A stretch of DNA of 64,000 nt from Bacillus sp. RAR_GA_16 (lineage in GTDB: Bacteria; Bacillota; Bacilli; Bacillales; Guptibacillaceae). Location of the stretch: the NCBI RefSeq assembly GCF_020165985.1, contig NZ_JAIUKZ010000011.1, positions 124,001 through 188,000 of the forward strand. Reading direction: 5' to 3'. Position numbers and translations under genes: made by a program. The notes beneath the pieces are model-generated. The model worked only from the letters and a program-made list of their open reading frames with translations. It was not told the DNA's origin and made no database searches. Shown here in pieces: positions 26,962-36,395 of this stretch (positions are counted from its first letter, which is position 1; each line of letters opens with the position of its first letter).

Positions 26962-28245
26962 TTATAAATGTAATAAATTCGTGTTGATTGGGGATTCCCC
27001 TACTTTTTCATATCGGAAGCCAGCATTCTGTGCGTGCTCCTTATTAATTAAATTCTTCGTATCATAAAGCAAGGTATGGCGCATAAAAGTGGCGAGTGAT
27101 TTAAGATCTAACGCCTTGTAATCATTATGATCGGTTAAAATTACGAGACAATCTGACTGTTGGACAGTTTCTTCTATCGTTTCATATTGGTGTTTAACTC
27201 GCTTATCCATGACGTATGGATCATGAACGGCACATTCAATCTCCATATCTTCAAGCTCTTGCAATATCGTAAGGGATGGGCTTTCCCGTGCATCACCAAT
27301 ATTTCCTTTATAGGCAAGGCCAAGTAAAGAAACTTTCGGATTTGGTATTCCTTCTAATCGTTCCTTAATCTGGTGAGCGATCTTTTTCGGGACATCATCA
27401 TTAATCGATCGAGCTGTTTGGATTAGCTTCGCATCACCTGGACTTGCTTCCACTAAAAACCACGGGTCAACCGCGATGCAATGACCGCCTACCCCAGGTC
27501 CTGGCGAATGGACATTAACTCGTGGATGGCAGTTCGCCAATTCCACTGCTTTCCAAATGTCACAGCCAACATGCTCAGCTATACGAGCCAATTCGTTCGC
27601 TAGCGCAATGTTCACATCCCGATACGTATTCTCCATTAATTTTACCATTTCTGCCGTTGTTGCATCAGTCTGGTGAATCATTCCTTTTACAAAGATTTTG
27701 TAAATTTCCTCTGTTCTGATACTTGAGTCCGTATTAACTCCGCCAACAATTCGATTATTATGGACGAGTTCATCGAGCAGTTTACCAGGTAAAACCCGTT
27801 CAGGAGAATAAGCGACATATAAGTCTTTTCCGACTTGTAGACCTGATGACTCTAAAATAGGTGAAAGAACCTTTAGCGTTGTGCCAGGAGGACTTGTTGA
27901 TTCAAGAATAACAAGGTTTCCTTCCTTTAAAAAAGGCTGGATCATTTCAGCAGCAGATCGAACGTAATTTAAGTTCGCCGTCTTATCAGGATTGACCGGT
28001 GTTGGTACAGCGATAATAAAACCATCTGCCTCAACAGGTTCTGTTCCAAATGTTAAATGGCCAGACTCAATCGCTTCAACGAGCATGTCACCTAGCCCCG
28101 GTTCTTCAATGTGAAGCGTTTTGTTTTTTAATGTCTCAATTACGTGCTCATTGACATCCACACCATGCACTTGAACGCCGTGCCTCGCAAACATAACGGC
28201 AGTCGGTAACCCGATGTATCCAAGGCCCATTACGACAAGTTTCAT
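26962..28245 (-). CDS. UDP-ManNAc dehydrogenase, WecC-type
   Basis: This 427-residue protein has VVMGLGYIGLPTA at the N-terminus, VPTPVNPD, ESTSPPGTT, YSPERVLPG, then RVNVHSPGPGVGGHCIAVDP with the active-site Cys about residue 261. The VNVHSPGPGVGGHC form is characteristic of WecC-like UDP-N-acetylmannosamine dehydrogenases. With MnaA (34.2 kb) it would make UDP-ManNAcA. GAGGAG lies 8 nt before the ATG. It is closely linked to the WbpA-type dehydrogenase, so two distinct acidic sugars are likely. Confidence 0.87.
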   Translation of the reverse strand: MKLVVMGLGYIGLPTAVMFARHGVQVHGVDVNEHVIETLKNKTLHIEEPGLGDMLVEAIESGHLTFGTEPVEADGFIIAVPTPVNPDKTANLNYVRSAAEMIQPFLKEGNLVILESTSPPGTTLKVLSPILESSGLQVGKDLYVAYSPERVLPGKLLDELVHNNRIVGGVNTDSSIRTEEIYKIFVKGMIHQTDATTAEMVKLMENTYRDVNIALANELARIAEHVGCDIWKAVELANCHPRVNVHSPGPGVGGHCIAVDPWFLVEASPGDAKLIQTARSINDDVPKKIAHQIKERLEGIPNPKVSLLGLAYKGNIGDARESPSLTILQELEDMEIECAVHDPYVMDKRVKHQYETIEETVQQSDCLVILTDHNDYKALDLKSLATFMRHTLLYDTKNLINKEHAQNAGFRYEKVGESPINTNLLHL

Positions 28246-28305
28246 AATTACAACTCCTCACTCACAGTAACTTCAGAAAGGAAGGTGGTTCCATTCCCTT
28301 GTTGT

Positions 28306-29514
28306 TTAAGACAATAATTCATTGTACAAGTGAATTAGCTTTTTCGATTCATTTGGCCAATTCAATACTTTGCTTGCTTCATAACATTTTTGTACATAAT
28401 AATGGCTTCTTTGCTGAATCGTTTCAATTCCTTTGACGATTGCCTTTTCATTCTCATCAACTGCAATCCCAAAATCATACTCTTCTAATAGATAGGCTTT
28501 CCCTGGATGATTAGAAGATACTACTGGAAGTCCCATCAACATATATTCAAATATCTTGTTCGGTGTTGAATAATAATTATTTTCACTCACATTCTCATAC
28601 ATGACGAGACCGATATCAGCTTCCTTTGTTAAAGATAGGATTTCTGATGGAGGTACCTTTGGATGAAAATGCACCCTAGAAGTAAGCTTTTCTACTTCTA
28701 CTAATTGCGTTAACGCTTCTTTGATATCCCCATCTCCAAGTAATACAAGGTGGTATTGCTGAGGCAATTGATTCATTGATTTCACACAAAGTTCAATGCC
28801 ACGGTTTTTTGAGAATCCTCCTTGATACAACAGAATAATTTTATCAGTTGGGATTCCATAAAGATGATGAAAATAGCGAGCATTTTTCCGCTCTTGCTCA
28901 TGACCAAGAAGCGGGATATTCTGCAAATAAATCGAAGGAGGTAATGTTCCATACCTTTTCCTAAATTTATCGATTAGATAGGGGTTCACCGTAATAAATC
29001 GATCAATTCGCTTCATTAATTTCGCCTCTAAGGCATAACCGAAGCGACGATCTACCGCATTTCGGCCAGTCATTTCATTAAAAAGCTCATGTGAGTCATA
29101 AATCAACTTACTCTGAAAATGTTCCGCTAGTCGTTTACCAGTATCTAACGTGTTTAAATCATGACAGTGAATAGCATGAATGGTTTCAGAGGCCATCGTT
29201 TCTTTTACTCTTTTATAAAATTCGTAGCTGGCATATTGATCCTTAGCCAGTTTAATGAGTGGGTTTCTAACCATCCTTGCTAACATAGAAGGCTTTCGTG
29301 ATGCTCCAGACGTCATTCCTTTTTTCACTTGTTTTGTAGAAATCTCCAACTTATGAATTGTAATTAAGTTATGCAAAAATGGGGGCTCGGTATCAAATTC
29401 ATTTAAGCAGCATATGGTCACCTGATAGCCACTCTCTGCGAGGGCAATGGCTTCTCGCTGAACTCTCGCATCATAATCAATGTCTTTAAAAAGAACCATT
29501 AGAATGTGCTTCAT
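28306..29514 (-). CDS. GT4-family glycosyltransferase
   Basis: This 402-residue GT-B protein has ILLYQGGFSKNRGIE (start of the C-terminal domain), HFHPKVPPSEI and NKIFEYMLMGLPVVSS. The ATG overlaps the end of tagH by 4 nt (ATGA), so it is part of the exporter operon. The N-terminal region carries several basic stretches that could favour membrane contact. The exact sugar is unknown. Confidence 0.88.
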   Translation of the reverse strand: MKHILMVLFKDIDYDARVQREAIALAESGYQVTICCLNEFDTEPPFLHNLITIHKLEISTKQVKKGMTSGASRKPSMLARMVRNPLIKLAKDQYASYEFYKRVKETMASETIHAIHCHDLNTLDTGKRLAEHFQSKLIYDSHELFNEMTGRNAVDRRFGYALEAKLMKRIDRFITVNPYLIDKFRKRYGTLPPSIYLQNIPLLGHEQERKNARYFHHLYGIPTDKIILLYQGGFSKNRGIELCVKSMNQLPQQYHLVLLGDGDIKEALTQLVEVEKLTSRVHFHPKVPPSEILSLTKEADIGLVMYENVSENNYYSTPNKIFEYMLMGLPVVSSNHPGKAYLLEEYDFGIAVDENEKAIVKGIETIQQRSHYYVQKCYEASKVLNWPNESKKLIHLYNELLS

Positions 29515-30236
29515 TTCTTTTTCGCCTTCATAAATTCATCATACTGTTCAACGATTTCTTTCGTATCGCCAACAGCTTTTTGTTCACCTCGATGAATCCA
29601 AACTACGCGATCACAAATTTGTTTCACGAGACCGGATGAATGTGTGACGAGAATAACTGTTCGGTCTTGCTGAATTTTCTCGAGAATGGCATCTTTACAT
29701 TTCTTTTGAAAAGCCGCGTCACCAACTCCAAGAACCTCATCAATCAGTAAGATTTCCGGATCAAGCATGATGGCAGTCGAAAAGGCTAGCCTTGCTCTCA
29801 TTCCAGATGAATAGGTTCTGACCGGCTTATAAATAAAATCATCTAGCTCAGAAAATTCGATAATGGCATCAAGATTTTCATCAATTTTCTTTTTACGATT
29901 GCCTAGTAACAGGGCATTTAAATAAATATTTTCAATCCCTGACAACTCTGGTTGAAAACCTGCCCCAAGAGAGAGTAACATCGGTCGCTTTCCTTCCACC
30001 TGGTAAGATCCCTGGTCTGGTTCAATTAAGCCACTCATCAACTTTAAAAGAGTACTCTTTCCGGAACCATTTCTCCCGATGATGCCAAGAACTTCCCCTT
30101 TTTTCACGGTAAAATCAAGGCCTTTCAATGCCCAGAACTGTTTTTTATCCTTACTAAGCAATTGTTTCAATGGGTTATCAGAGTGCTCAGGATACGAAAC
30201 CCAGATATCTTTTAATTCAATGATGTCCTTTTTCAA
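29511..30236 (-). CDS. tagH: TagH-like teichoic-acid/polysaccharide exporter ATPase
   Basis: This 241-residue ABC ATPase of the TagH/Wzt/KpsT type has Walker A GRNGSGKS (about 54-61), the SLGAGFQPELSG region, ABC signature YSSGMRARLAF and Walker B EILLIDEVLGVGD. It lacks the long C-terminal extension of B. subtilis TagH (over 500 residues). The TTG start at 30236 directly abuts the tagG stop, with AAGGTGAT inside the end of tagG as ribosome site. It powers export of the lipid-linked polymer with TagG. Confidence 0.9.
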   Translation of the reverse strand: MKKDIIELKDIWVSYPEHSDNPLKQLLSKDKKQFWALKGLDFTVKKGEVLGIIGRNGSGKSTLLKLMSGLIEPDQGSYQVEGKRPMLLSLGAGFQPELSGIENIYLNALLLGNRKKKIDENLDAIIEFSELDDFIYKPVRTYSSGMRARLAFSTAIMLDPEILLIDEVLGVGDAAFQKKCKDAILEKIQQDRTVILVTHSSGLVKQICDRVVWIHRGEQKAVGDTKEIVEQYDEFMKAKKK

Positions 30237-31016
30237 TTAAATCACCTTGGCATATTGTTTGTCGTATTTGTTCAAAATGCGTAGTCCGATGAACAAGAGA
30301 ACTAATGAGAGACCTAAAATAATGAAGAGGTTATCCCATAGCGGCTGTCCCTGATAAAGAAAAATGTTACGGTACGAGACGAGAAAGTCAGTAAAAGGAT
30401 TGAGGTAAAGAAGATCTCTAATATTCGCAGGTACCGACTCCATTCGGAAAAGTACTGGTGATAAATAGAGTAATGTCCGTGAAATGTATTGCATCATATT
30501 TTTAATATCTTTTAAGTACACGCCAATATGTGCCATGATAATCATGATTGGGAGTAATAAAAGAAGGTTGAATACGATTAATATAAAGAAATTCAACGCA
30601 TTAACGGTCAATTCCACGCCACTAAAATAGAGGAATAAAACCATAATGACGGAACTTACAAGAAACTTAAATGTATTTACGCCAAGCCTTACCAGAATAA
30701 AAGTAAGCTTTGGCACATAAACCTGTTGAAGAATTCGAGCTTTTGATGAAATTGCTGTAGTGGCATCGACCATACATGCGGTTGCCCATTTTAATGGAAT
30801 TAATCCAGTGAATAGATAAACAGCATAATCATCTCCACCTCGATTTAACACAATTCCAACAAGAAAATAATAAATCGCCATATACAGAATTGGATCGACA
30901 ATCCACCATAATGTTCCAAGGTACGTTCTAGCAGTATTTGATTTTAATTCCGATACGGTTAGGTGGTAAAGCAAATCTTTGTTGTTTCGCCAATCGTTAA
31001 GTAATTTTTTCAACAT
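30237..31016 (-). CDS. tagG: TagG-like polymer exporter permease
   Basis: This 259-residue ABC-2-type permease has about six membrane segments, with the family motif YLGTLWWIVDPILYM near residue 33 and NPFTDFLVSYRNI near the end. I chose ATG 31016 because TAGGAG lies 11 nt upstream; the frame is open to 31064 but without a ribosome site. With TagH it forms the transporter that flips a completed wall polymer across the membrane. Confidence 0.88.
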   Translation of the reverse strand: MLKKLLNDWRNNKDLLYHLTVSELKSNTARTYLGTLWWIVDPILYMAIYYFLVGIVLNRGGDDYAVYLFTGLIPLKWATACMVDATTAISSKARILQQVYVPKLTFILVRLGVNTFKFLVSSVIMVLFLYFSGVELTVNALNFFILIVFNLLLLLPIMIIMAHIGVYLKDIKNMMQYISRTLLYLSPVLFRMESVPANIRDLLYLNPFTDFLVSYRNIFLYQGQPLWDNLFIILGLSLVLLFIGLRILNKYDKQYAKVI

Positions 31017-31298
31017 TCGCTTGTTAACTCCTAATCTAACTGCATTTATATTTCCAAACGTCATATTATATTTTATATAATTCCGCTTCTGTCGTCTACT
31101 AGTATCAGAAGCCTGTCATTTTAAGGACTAAGCCTTGTTAAATCGCCTTTACTCTACATTTTTTCGCTAATCTCCCCCTTTATTCAACCGTAATTTACAA
31201 AATCTTAACGTTTCATATGTATTTAGAAACGATTAACTTATTCTTTCATAATTCAACCTGAATTGCCATCTTTTGTCGAATAGCTTTTTGGAGCTTTC
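31017..31298. other. intergenic region before tagG
   Basis: About 280 bp of AT-rich DNA contain no coding frame. It presumably holds the promoter of the tagG-to-22.7 kb unit, but I could not pick a convincing hexamer pair (TATAAT at 31065-31070 on the minus strand lacks a good -35). Confidence 0.5.
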
Positions 31299-31339
31299 AA
31301 AAATGAAAAAGCAACCAGATTGGCTGCTTTTTCATTTTT
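31299..31339 (-). terminator. terminator after the lipoprotein gene
   Basis: AATGAAAAAGCA and its complement flank a CCAGATTGG core, with one mismatch and T-runs on both sides. It directly follows the stop at 31340. Confidence 0.88.
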
Positions 31340-31948
31340 TTATTGTATTTCAGCTAATTCCGCTACTTCTTTTTCGGAGCTATCTTGTGTTTCATATACT
31401 TGCTTAATCATTCCTACTCCCTTTGCATAGAAAAGCGTGATCATCATTCCATCTTGCTTCTTTGTCACCTTAATTACGTCATGAAAACTCCCATAAGGAA
31501 CTTCTACTGTATCGACAGTCGCCATCTCGAGCCCTTCCGTTTTCTCAGAATGATCCAACAGGGCCTGCACTTCCTCTACTGATTCGTACCCATCAAGCAT
31601 ACTTTCTTTACTACTTAATTGACTTTCCTCTACTACAGCAGCTCGATCTTCTGTCCATTTAACAATCTGAGTCGTTTGCATCTCTCCAAGTGTAATCATT
31701 CTTTGGACATATTCTCCATTTTGATCAACAATATATTCTGTGAATAACTGTTTTCCTTCAGATGTAAAAGTTTTTGTGACACCAGTTTCTGGTCGATAAT
31801 GAATAAAGTCCAGTTCATTCATTGCGCTTACTTCGTTCGTACCAGATTTAGCTTCACTTGGTTCACCTGAACTATTTTCAGTTGCAGCCGTGCCACATCC
31901 AGTCGCTATTAGTAGCATTAAAAGGAAACTTATCGTGTTTTTTTTCAT
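31340..31948 (-). CDS. lipoprotein of unknown function
   Basis: This 202-residue protein (ATG 31948, GGAGG 5 nt upstream) has a lipoprotein signal with lipobox IATGC (Cys about residue 18) and a Ser/Glu-rich linker. The rest is a beta-rich exported domain (about 45-200; VEVPYGSFHDVIKVTKK and KGVGMIKQVYE recall domains that report protein stability or wall state). It is 30 nt downstream of the LytC-like amidase gene, so probably in one unit. In B. subtilis a small lipoprotein (LytA) also accompanies LytBC, but I see no clear similarity to it. Confidence 0.8.
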   Translation of the reverse strand: MKKNTISFLLMLLIATGCGTAATENSSGEPSEAKSGTNEVSAMNELDFIHYRPETGVTKTFTSEGKQLFTEYIVDQNGEYVQRMITLGEMQTTQIVKWTEDRAAVVEESQLSSKESMLDGYESVEEVQALLDHSEKTEGLEMATVDTVEVPYGSFHDVIKVTKKQDGMMITLFYAKGVGMIKQVYETQDSSEKEVAELAEIQ

Positions 31949-31978
31949 ACCTGCCTCCAAGCTGAAGTTAATTTGTGC

Positions 31979-34060
31979 TTAATATAATCGGTTCGCTACC
32001 TGACTTTTCGGTTTCTCCTGAACTTTTCCACCGATTGTAAACAAAGAGGTTACGCGATTATCCATTCCGTATTCAAAAAGAACGTCTTGTACAGAGGAAT
32101 TCAATTCATCATGTACGAGAATTAGCGGTGCACCAGTTTGAACGGCTAATGAGGAAGAAACGAGAGCATCAGGAAAATTCTGACCAATGGAAAGAAGCAC
32201 AGTATCTGATTCCATTTCGTTGCTGTATTCATTCAAAATAGCAGCAAGCGTTTCATAGCGTGTCTCCCCAGACAAACGCTTCACATTAGAACCATTGGAA
32301 CTTTTCAACTGCTCTTCTAGATTTGAAGAAATAACCGCTTCTCCGCCAAGTATCGCTGTCTCTTTTCCTTTTACATACGAAAGAGCTTCCGTTGATAATT
32401 CTCTCTTATCGGTTAGGAGTATCGCCCAATCGGATGCTGAAGCGATTGGCGAGCTTGCTAGCGCATCAGCATAGCTTAAGCCATTCGCTACAAACACTCC
32501 CTCAACATGATCAAGTCTTTCGTTTATCATTATATTTGTTTCATAGCGATTGACTCCACCAATTCTTTCTGTCGTAACTCCTAATCCCTTGACTTGCTTT
32601 TCAACCGTTGCAGAAATGGCACTCTTTCCGCCAATCAATAAGACTTTCTCAGCACCTAATCGCTGGATTTCTTGCTTAGTAAAAGAATCAAGTGAAGCAC
32701 CCCTAGTTAACAGAATGGGGGCATTTCCTAATTGAGCAGCAAGAGGACCTACAGATAGTGCATCTGCATACCCTAATCCATTTGTAAGGACCACTGTTTT
32801 TTCATTCTTATTGTCTTTAAAACCTTCAGGGTAAATTTCTTTTGAAATCTTAACGGCTGTTTCAAATCGATCGCTTCCAACAAGGGCCTTCACGTTAAGG
32901 GACTTTGTCACTTGTTCTCCAGAAATGTTTGTCCAAAGCGTATCAGCAGACGAGCGATTGACTACTTTTACTTCCTTCATGGTTTTAGCCGCTGAAATAG
33001 CCTGACTCTTCTCAAAATAACTTCCTTGACTGGAGCCATCTTTACTTCGAATTTGGTAGGGACGCGTTAAATAATTTGACCATTTAATAAAGCCATTCTT
33101 CTTATCAATCACCTTCGTATTTTTACGATCCTTCGCATAGTTGATCGCATCCGAAAGCTCTGTAAAAGAAACAGCTTTATGATCTCCTTTACTGTAAACA
33201 TCATAGTTTACTTTAGTAGAGTCATAGATTGTTTCCTGCTTATCTTTATCAAACACAGTTACATTATTAAGCGTCTTTGCGAAGGTAATCGCATCATCTC
33301 TAGAAGTAAATTGCTTAATTTCTTTTCCACTACTGTCCTTCACTTCAAACACTTTAAAGAAGTTAATAGCAGCTTGCGCCAGCGCTTCAGCTGCATCATT
33401 TTGAAAACGACTTGTTTTAATCAAACTTTCTTCTGAAGGGTTCGACATATAACCAAGCTCTACGAGTACAGACGGCATCTGTGCATTGCGAATGACAAAG
33501 AAAGCCTGATCATTTTGAATTCCCTTATCAAGCAAGCCAGTTTTATTCAGCACCTGCGGGTGAACGATGCTTGCAAGTCGGCGGCTTTCTGATTCAAAAT
33601 TAACCTGAATGGGATCTGGAGGATATTCTTCATCCCACGCCGCGGCTTTACTATAATAATACGTTTCATATCCTTTAACGAGCGTACTAAATGGATATGC
33701 ATTATGGTGAATGGAAATAAAAAGCGAGTTGTCATTATTCCCTTTTACATATCCGTTTGCAATCTTCATTCGCTCAATCAGATCTTCTTTCGAATCAGTC
33801 GCAAAATCTCGATCGGTTTTTCTCGTCATAAAAACGTTTATGTCCGTATCTTTTAACTTCTCTTTTAGCTTTAAACCAATTTCAAGCGTTCCAACCTTTT
33901 CATAGAAGCCTGTTTCTGTACCTGAATAACCTGATGTTCCAGTAAATCGTCCTCCATGGCCGGGATCAATGACTATGTATTTTTCAGCTGAAGCAAAGGA
34001 TGGACTGTGTAACAACATAACGATCAAAAGAAAAAAACTAACAACTAAACTTTTCTTCAT
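31979..34060 (-). CDS. lytC: LytC-like N-acetylmuramoyl-L-alanine amidase with CWB2 repeats
   Basis: This 693-residue secreted protein has a signal peptide (1-25, FASAEK) and an Amidase_3 zinc domain (about 26-235; zinc His in IDPGHGG, Glu in TLEIG, His in SIHHNAY, catalytic Glu in LVELGYMSN). A middle region (about 240-385) carries repeats of the pattern AI.FAK...NV.V.DK. Three CWB2 wall-binding repeats (about 390-690; VGSDRFETAVKIS, GGVNRYETNIMIN, SGETRYETLAAIL) follow. It cleaves the MurNAc-L-Ala bond. B. subtilis LytC has the same parts but CWB2 first and amidase last, so the order is reversed here. Confidence 0.92.
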   Translation of the reverse strand: MKKSLVVSFFLLIVMLLHSPSFASAEKYIVIDPGHGGRFTGTSGYSGTETGFYEKVGTLEIGLKLKEKLKDTDINVFMTRKTDRDFATDSKEDLIERMKIANGYVKGNNDNSLFISIHHNAYPFSTLVKGYETYYYSKAAAWDEEYPPDPIQVNFESESRRLASIVHPQVLNKTGLLDKGIQNDQAFFVIRNAQMPSVLVELGYMSNPSEESLIKTSRFQNDAAEALAQAAINFFKVFEVKDSSGKEIKQFTSRDDAITFAKTLNNVTVFDKDKQETIYDSTKVNYDVYSKGDHKAVSFTELSDAINYAKDRKNTKVIDKKNGFIKWSNYLTRPYQIRSKDGSSQGSYFEKSQAISAAKTMKEVKVVNRSSADTLWTNISGEQVTKSLNVKALVGSDRFETAVKISKEIYPEGFKDNKNEKTVVLTNGLGYADALSVGPLAAQLGNAPILLTRGASLDSFTKQEIQRLGAEKVLLIGGKSAISATVEKQVKGLGVTTERIGGVNRYETNIMINERLDHVEGVFVANGLSYADALASSPIASASDWAILLTDKRELSTEALSYVKGKETAILGGEAVISSNLEEQLKSSNGSNVKRLSGETRYETLAAILNEYSNEMESDTVLLSIGQNFPDALVSSSLAVQTGAPLILVHDELNSSVQDVLFEYGMDNRVTSLFTIGGKVQEKPKSQVANRLY

Positions 34061-34193
34061 ATCCCACTCTCCTATTTTGGCAATCTATTACATTTTAATA
34101 TAGGTAGGTAAGAACTTCTATGTTTATTCGTTAATCCTTTTAAGATAAGAAAATATGACTATATTTTCATTACGATTCCTTTTACAAATAGAC

Positions 34194-34225
34194 AAAAGAA
34201 CCGTCCTACATTTAGTAGGACGGTC
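34194..34225 (-). terminator. mnaA terminator
   Basis: ACCGTCCTAC and its complement form a perfect stem (34200-34225), followed on the minus strand by TTCTTTTG. Confidence 0.87.
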
Positions 34226-34231
34226 CATTGT

Positions 34232-35374
34232 CTATTCAAGAAACGCTTCTGGTTTTCTGTCAGATTTTCCAAAATAATATAAGATTGCCTCAGCAATGCG
34301 CTTTGAGGCTTCTCCATCTCCGTATGGATTTGAGGCTTTTGACATTTTGTTATATTCTTGCTCATTTTCAAGAAGAGTGGTTGCAGTGGAATAGATGATT
34401 TCTTCATCCGTTCCTACAAGTTTAAGTGTTCCTGCTGATACGCCTTCTGGTCTCTCTGTATTTTCTCTTAATACAAGTACAGGAGTACCTAAAGATGGCG
34501 CCTCTTCTTGAACACCTCCAGAATCCGTTAAGATTAAAGTAGCTCTTGAGGCGAAATTATGAAAGTCAATGACATCTAATGGCTCAATTAAATGAACACG
34601 TGAATGGTTCCCAAGTACTTCATCCGCTAACCGTCTGATCGATGGATTTAAATGGACTGGAAATACAACGTGAACATCCTTATGTTCATTTACTATTCGA
34701 ATAACCGCCTGAAAAATATGTTTCATTGGTTCTCCGTGGTTTTCACGCCGGTGAGACGTGAGCAATACCATTCGGTTTCCCTTTACTTCCATTAGTAAAG
34801 GATGATCATAGTCTTCTCGCACAGTATTTTTCAAGGCATCAATCGCTGTATTTCCAGTTATATAAATGCTTTGTTCTTTTTTACCTTCACTTAATAAATT
34901 CTGTAATGCTCGGTTCGTTGGCGCAAAATGCAGATCAGCAAGATTACCAGTTAACATTCGATTCATTTCTTCCGGGTATGGCGACCATTTATCATGTGAT
35001 CTCAAACCTGCTTCAACGTGACCGACTGAAATTTGATTATAAAATGCTGCAAGACTTGCAGCAAAGGTTGTTGTGGTATCCCCATGTACAAGCACAAGAT
35101 CAGGCTTTTCTTCTTTCATTATATGATCAAGACCATTAAGCACTCTTGTCGTAATATCAGCAAGTGACTGCTTGCTTTTCATAATATTTAAATCGTAATC
35201 TGGATCGATCTCAAAAATCGATAATACTTGATCAAGCATTTCTCGATGCTGGGCAGTAACAGCAACAAGAGGTGTAATGTGTTGTGGATATTTCTTTAAT
35301 TCATTAACAAGCGGTGCCATTTTTATTGCTTCAGGTCTTGTACCAAATACACTCATTACTTTAACAGGTGCCAT
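34232..35374 (-). CDS. mnaA: UDP-N-acetylglucosamine 2-epimerase
   Basis: This 380-residue enzyme interconverts UDP-GlcNAc and UDP-ManNAc. Family motifs are FGTRPEAIKMAPL (about 8-20), VHGDTTTTFA, HVEAGLRS, LLTSHRRENHG, LTDSGGVQEEAP and LRENTERPEG. The ATG at 35374 has GGAGAG 5-6 nt upstream; the frame remains open to 35419 without a site. It supplies UDP-ManNAc for linkage-unit synthesis and for the WecC-type dehydrogenase. It is flanked by terminators, so it is a single-gene unit. Confidence 0.95.
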   Translation of the reverse strand: MAPVKVMSVFGTRPEAIKMAPLVNELKKYPQHITPLVAVTAQHREMLDQVLSIFEIDPDYDLNIMKSKQSLADITTRVLNGLDHIMKEEKPDLVLVHGDTTTTFAASLAAFYNQISVGHVEAGLRSHDKWSPYPEEMNRMLTGNLADLHFAPTNRALQNLLSEGKKEQSIYITGNTAIDALKNTVREDYDHPLLMEVKGNRMVLLTSHRRENHGEPMKHIFQAVIRIVNEHKDVHVVFPVHLNPSIRRLADEVLGNHSRVHLIEPLDVIDFHNFASRATLILTDSGGVQEEAPSLGTPVLVLRENTERPEGVSAGTLKLVGTDEEIIYSTATTLLENEQEYNKMSKASNPYGDGEASKRIAEAILYYFGKSDRKPEAFLE

Positions 35375-35444
35375 GCTGACTCTCCTTTTAATCGAATGGT
35401 GACTCGTGTTCCTATTCATCTTATAAAAACACTAAGCAAAAAGC

Positions 35445-35475
35445 AAAAAGCCTCCCTACAAAATAGGAAGGCTTA
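35445..35475 (-). terminator. terminator of the SGNH-like gene
   Basis: AAGCCTTCCTA pairs with TAGGGAGGCTT (one mismatch), followed by TTTTGCTTTTTGC on the minus strand. Confidence 0.88.
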
Positions 35476-35478
35476 CAT

Positions 35479-36270
35479 TTAGTTACCGCTTAAATAATCC
35501 ACGATATAATCGCCCCATACTTCAAAGCCTTGTTCGTTGGGTCTAGAGTCAGCTAAATAATCGTCTATTTCTTCACTATCGACTGCCGGCCAATCTTTCC
35601 AGTGGTCCAAGTATACAATATCATTTGATTCTGCATATTTTTCCAGCGCACTGATTTGAAGAGCGTAATAGCCTGGATCAGCAATCGGATTGGAAGGCAT
35701 AAGCATAATGCTAACACCTGGAATCTCTTCTTTTAATTCCGCCATAAAAGCAGTTAGATTTTGGTGCCCTTCGTCAATAACAACAACACCATTATCATTT
35801 AACGTAAACGCTTCTAACAGTACGATATCTGGTTTTTCTTCAATGACATTATCGTACAATTTTTCCTCAACAATCGATTGGGTGGTAGCCTCTTCAAATG
35901 TAAATTGCTTCACTGTAAAAGCTCCGTCCCAATAGGAATCCTCCAATCCCTTTTCAACACTTTGCTTGAGTCCTTTTTTACTTGTACCAATTGATTCAGA
36001 CCCAACAATGGCAACTGAAATCGGTTCGTTAGAAGACATCATTTTTTCCTGAATGTGCTCCGGAAAATTGGTGACAAGTTTTTGAAGTTCGTTATGACTA
36101 ACGGGTATTTCTTTCTGATCTTTACTTTGTTTTGCAGTACCTGATGTAGAATCTACCTCTGCACTTACAGTCGCACCTGTTTGTTCAATCTTATCATCCC
36201 AATGAAACTTGCCAGCAATGACTACTGCCAGGCATCCAATAAGAGCGATTAAAAAAAATGCTTTTTTCAT
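35479..36270 (-). CDS. membrane-anchored SGNH/GDSL-like hydrolase
   Basis: This 263-residue protein has one N-terminal membrane segment (about 4-20), a polar linker (about 25-60) and an extracellular domain. SVAIVGSESIGT (about 87-98) sits where SGNH hydrolases carry the catalytic GDS block, with the Ser kept but the Gly-Asp-Ser order altered. IVLLEAFTLND may be block III and the C-terminal region lacks a clear D-x-x-H, so activity is uncertain. Similar small exported SGNH proteins are often near polysaccharide genes, where they may de-acylate or modify polymers. Start AGGGGGG-5 nt-ATG. Confidence 0.68.
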   Translation of the reverse strand: MKKAFFLIALIGCLAVVIAGKFHWDDKIEQTGATVSAEVDSTSGTAKQSKDQKEIPVSHNELQKLVTNFPEHIQEKMMSSNEPISVAIVGSESIGTSKKGLKQSVEKGLEDSYWDGAFTVKQFTFEEATTQSIVEEKLYDNVIEEKPDIVLLEAFTLNDNGVVVIDEGHQNLTAFMAELKEEIPGVSIMLMPSNPIADPGYYALQISALEKYAESNDIVYLDHWKDWPAVDSEEIDDYLADSRPNEQGFEVWGDYIVDYLSGN

Positions 36271-36351
36271 ACCTTCCCCCCTGAAAATCTGTTGAATAAT
36301 GGTATCTCTTAATATTATTGTAATAAAGGGAAAATAATTGCAAGTAAAAAT

Positions 36352-36383
36352 TAAAAAGCCGCTCTCGAAAAAGGGAGCGGCTT
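36352..36383 (-). terminator. terminator of the 1381-residue protease gene
   Basis: AAAGCCGCTC and its complement form a stem (about 36357-36384), followed by TTTTTAATTTTT on the minus strand. Confidence 0.9.
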
Positions 36384-36395
36384 TTCTTTGCTAGA

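Noticed and set aside
34159-34407. Minus-strand 82-codon frame at the mnaA end
   Set aside because: It overlaps mnaA in another frame and contains the mnaA terminator.
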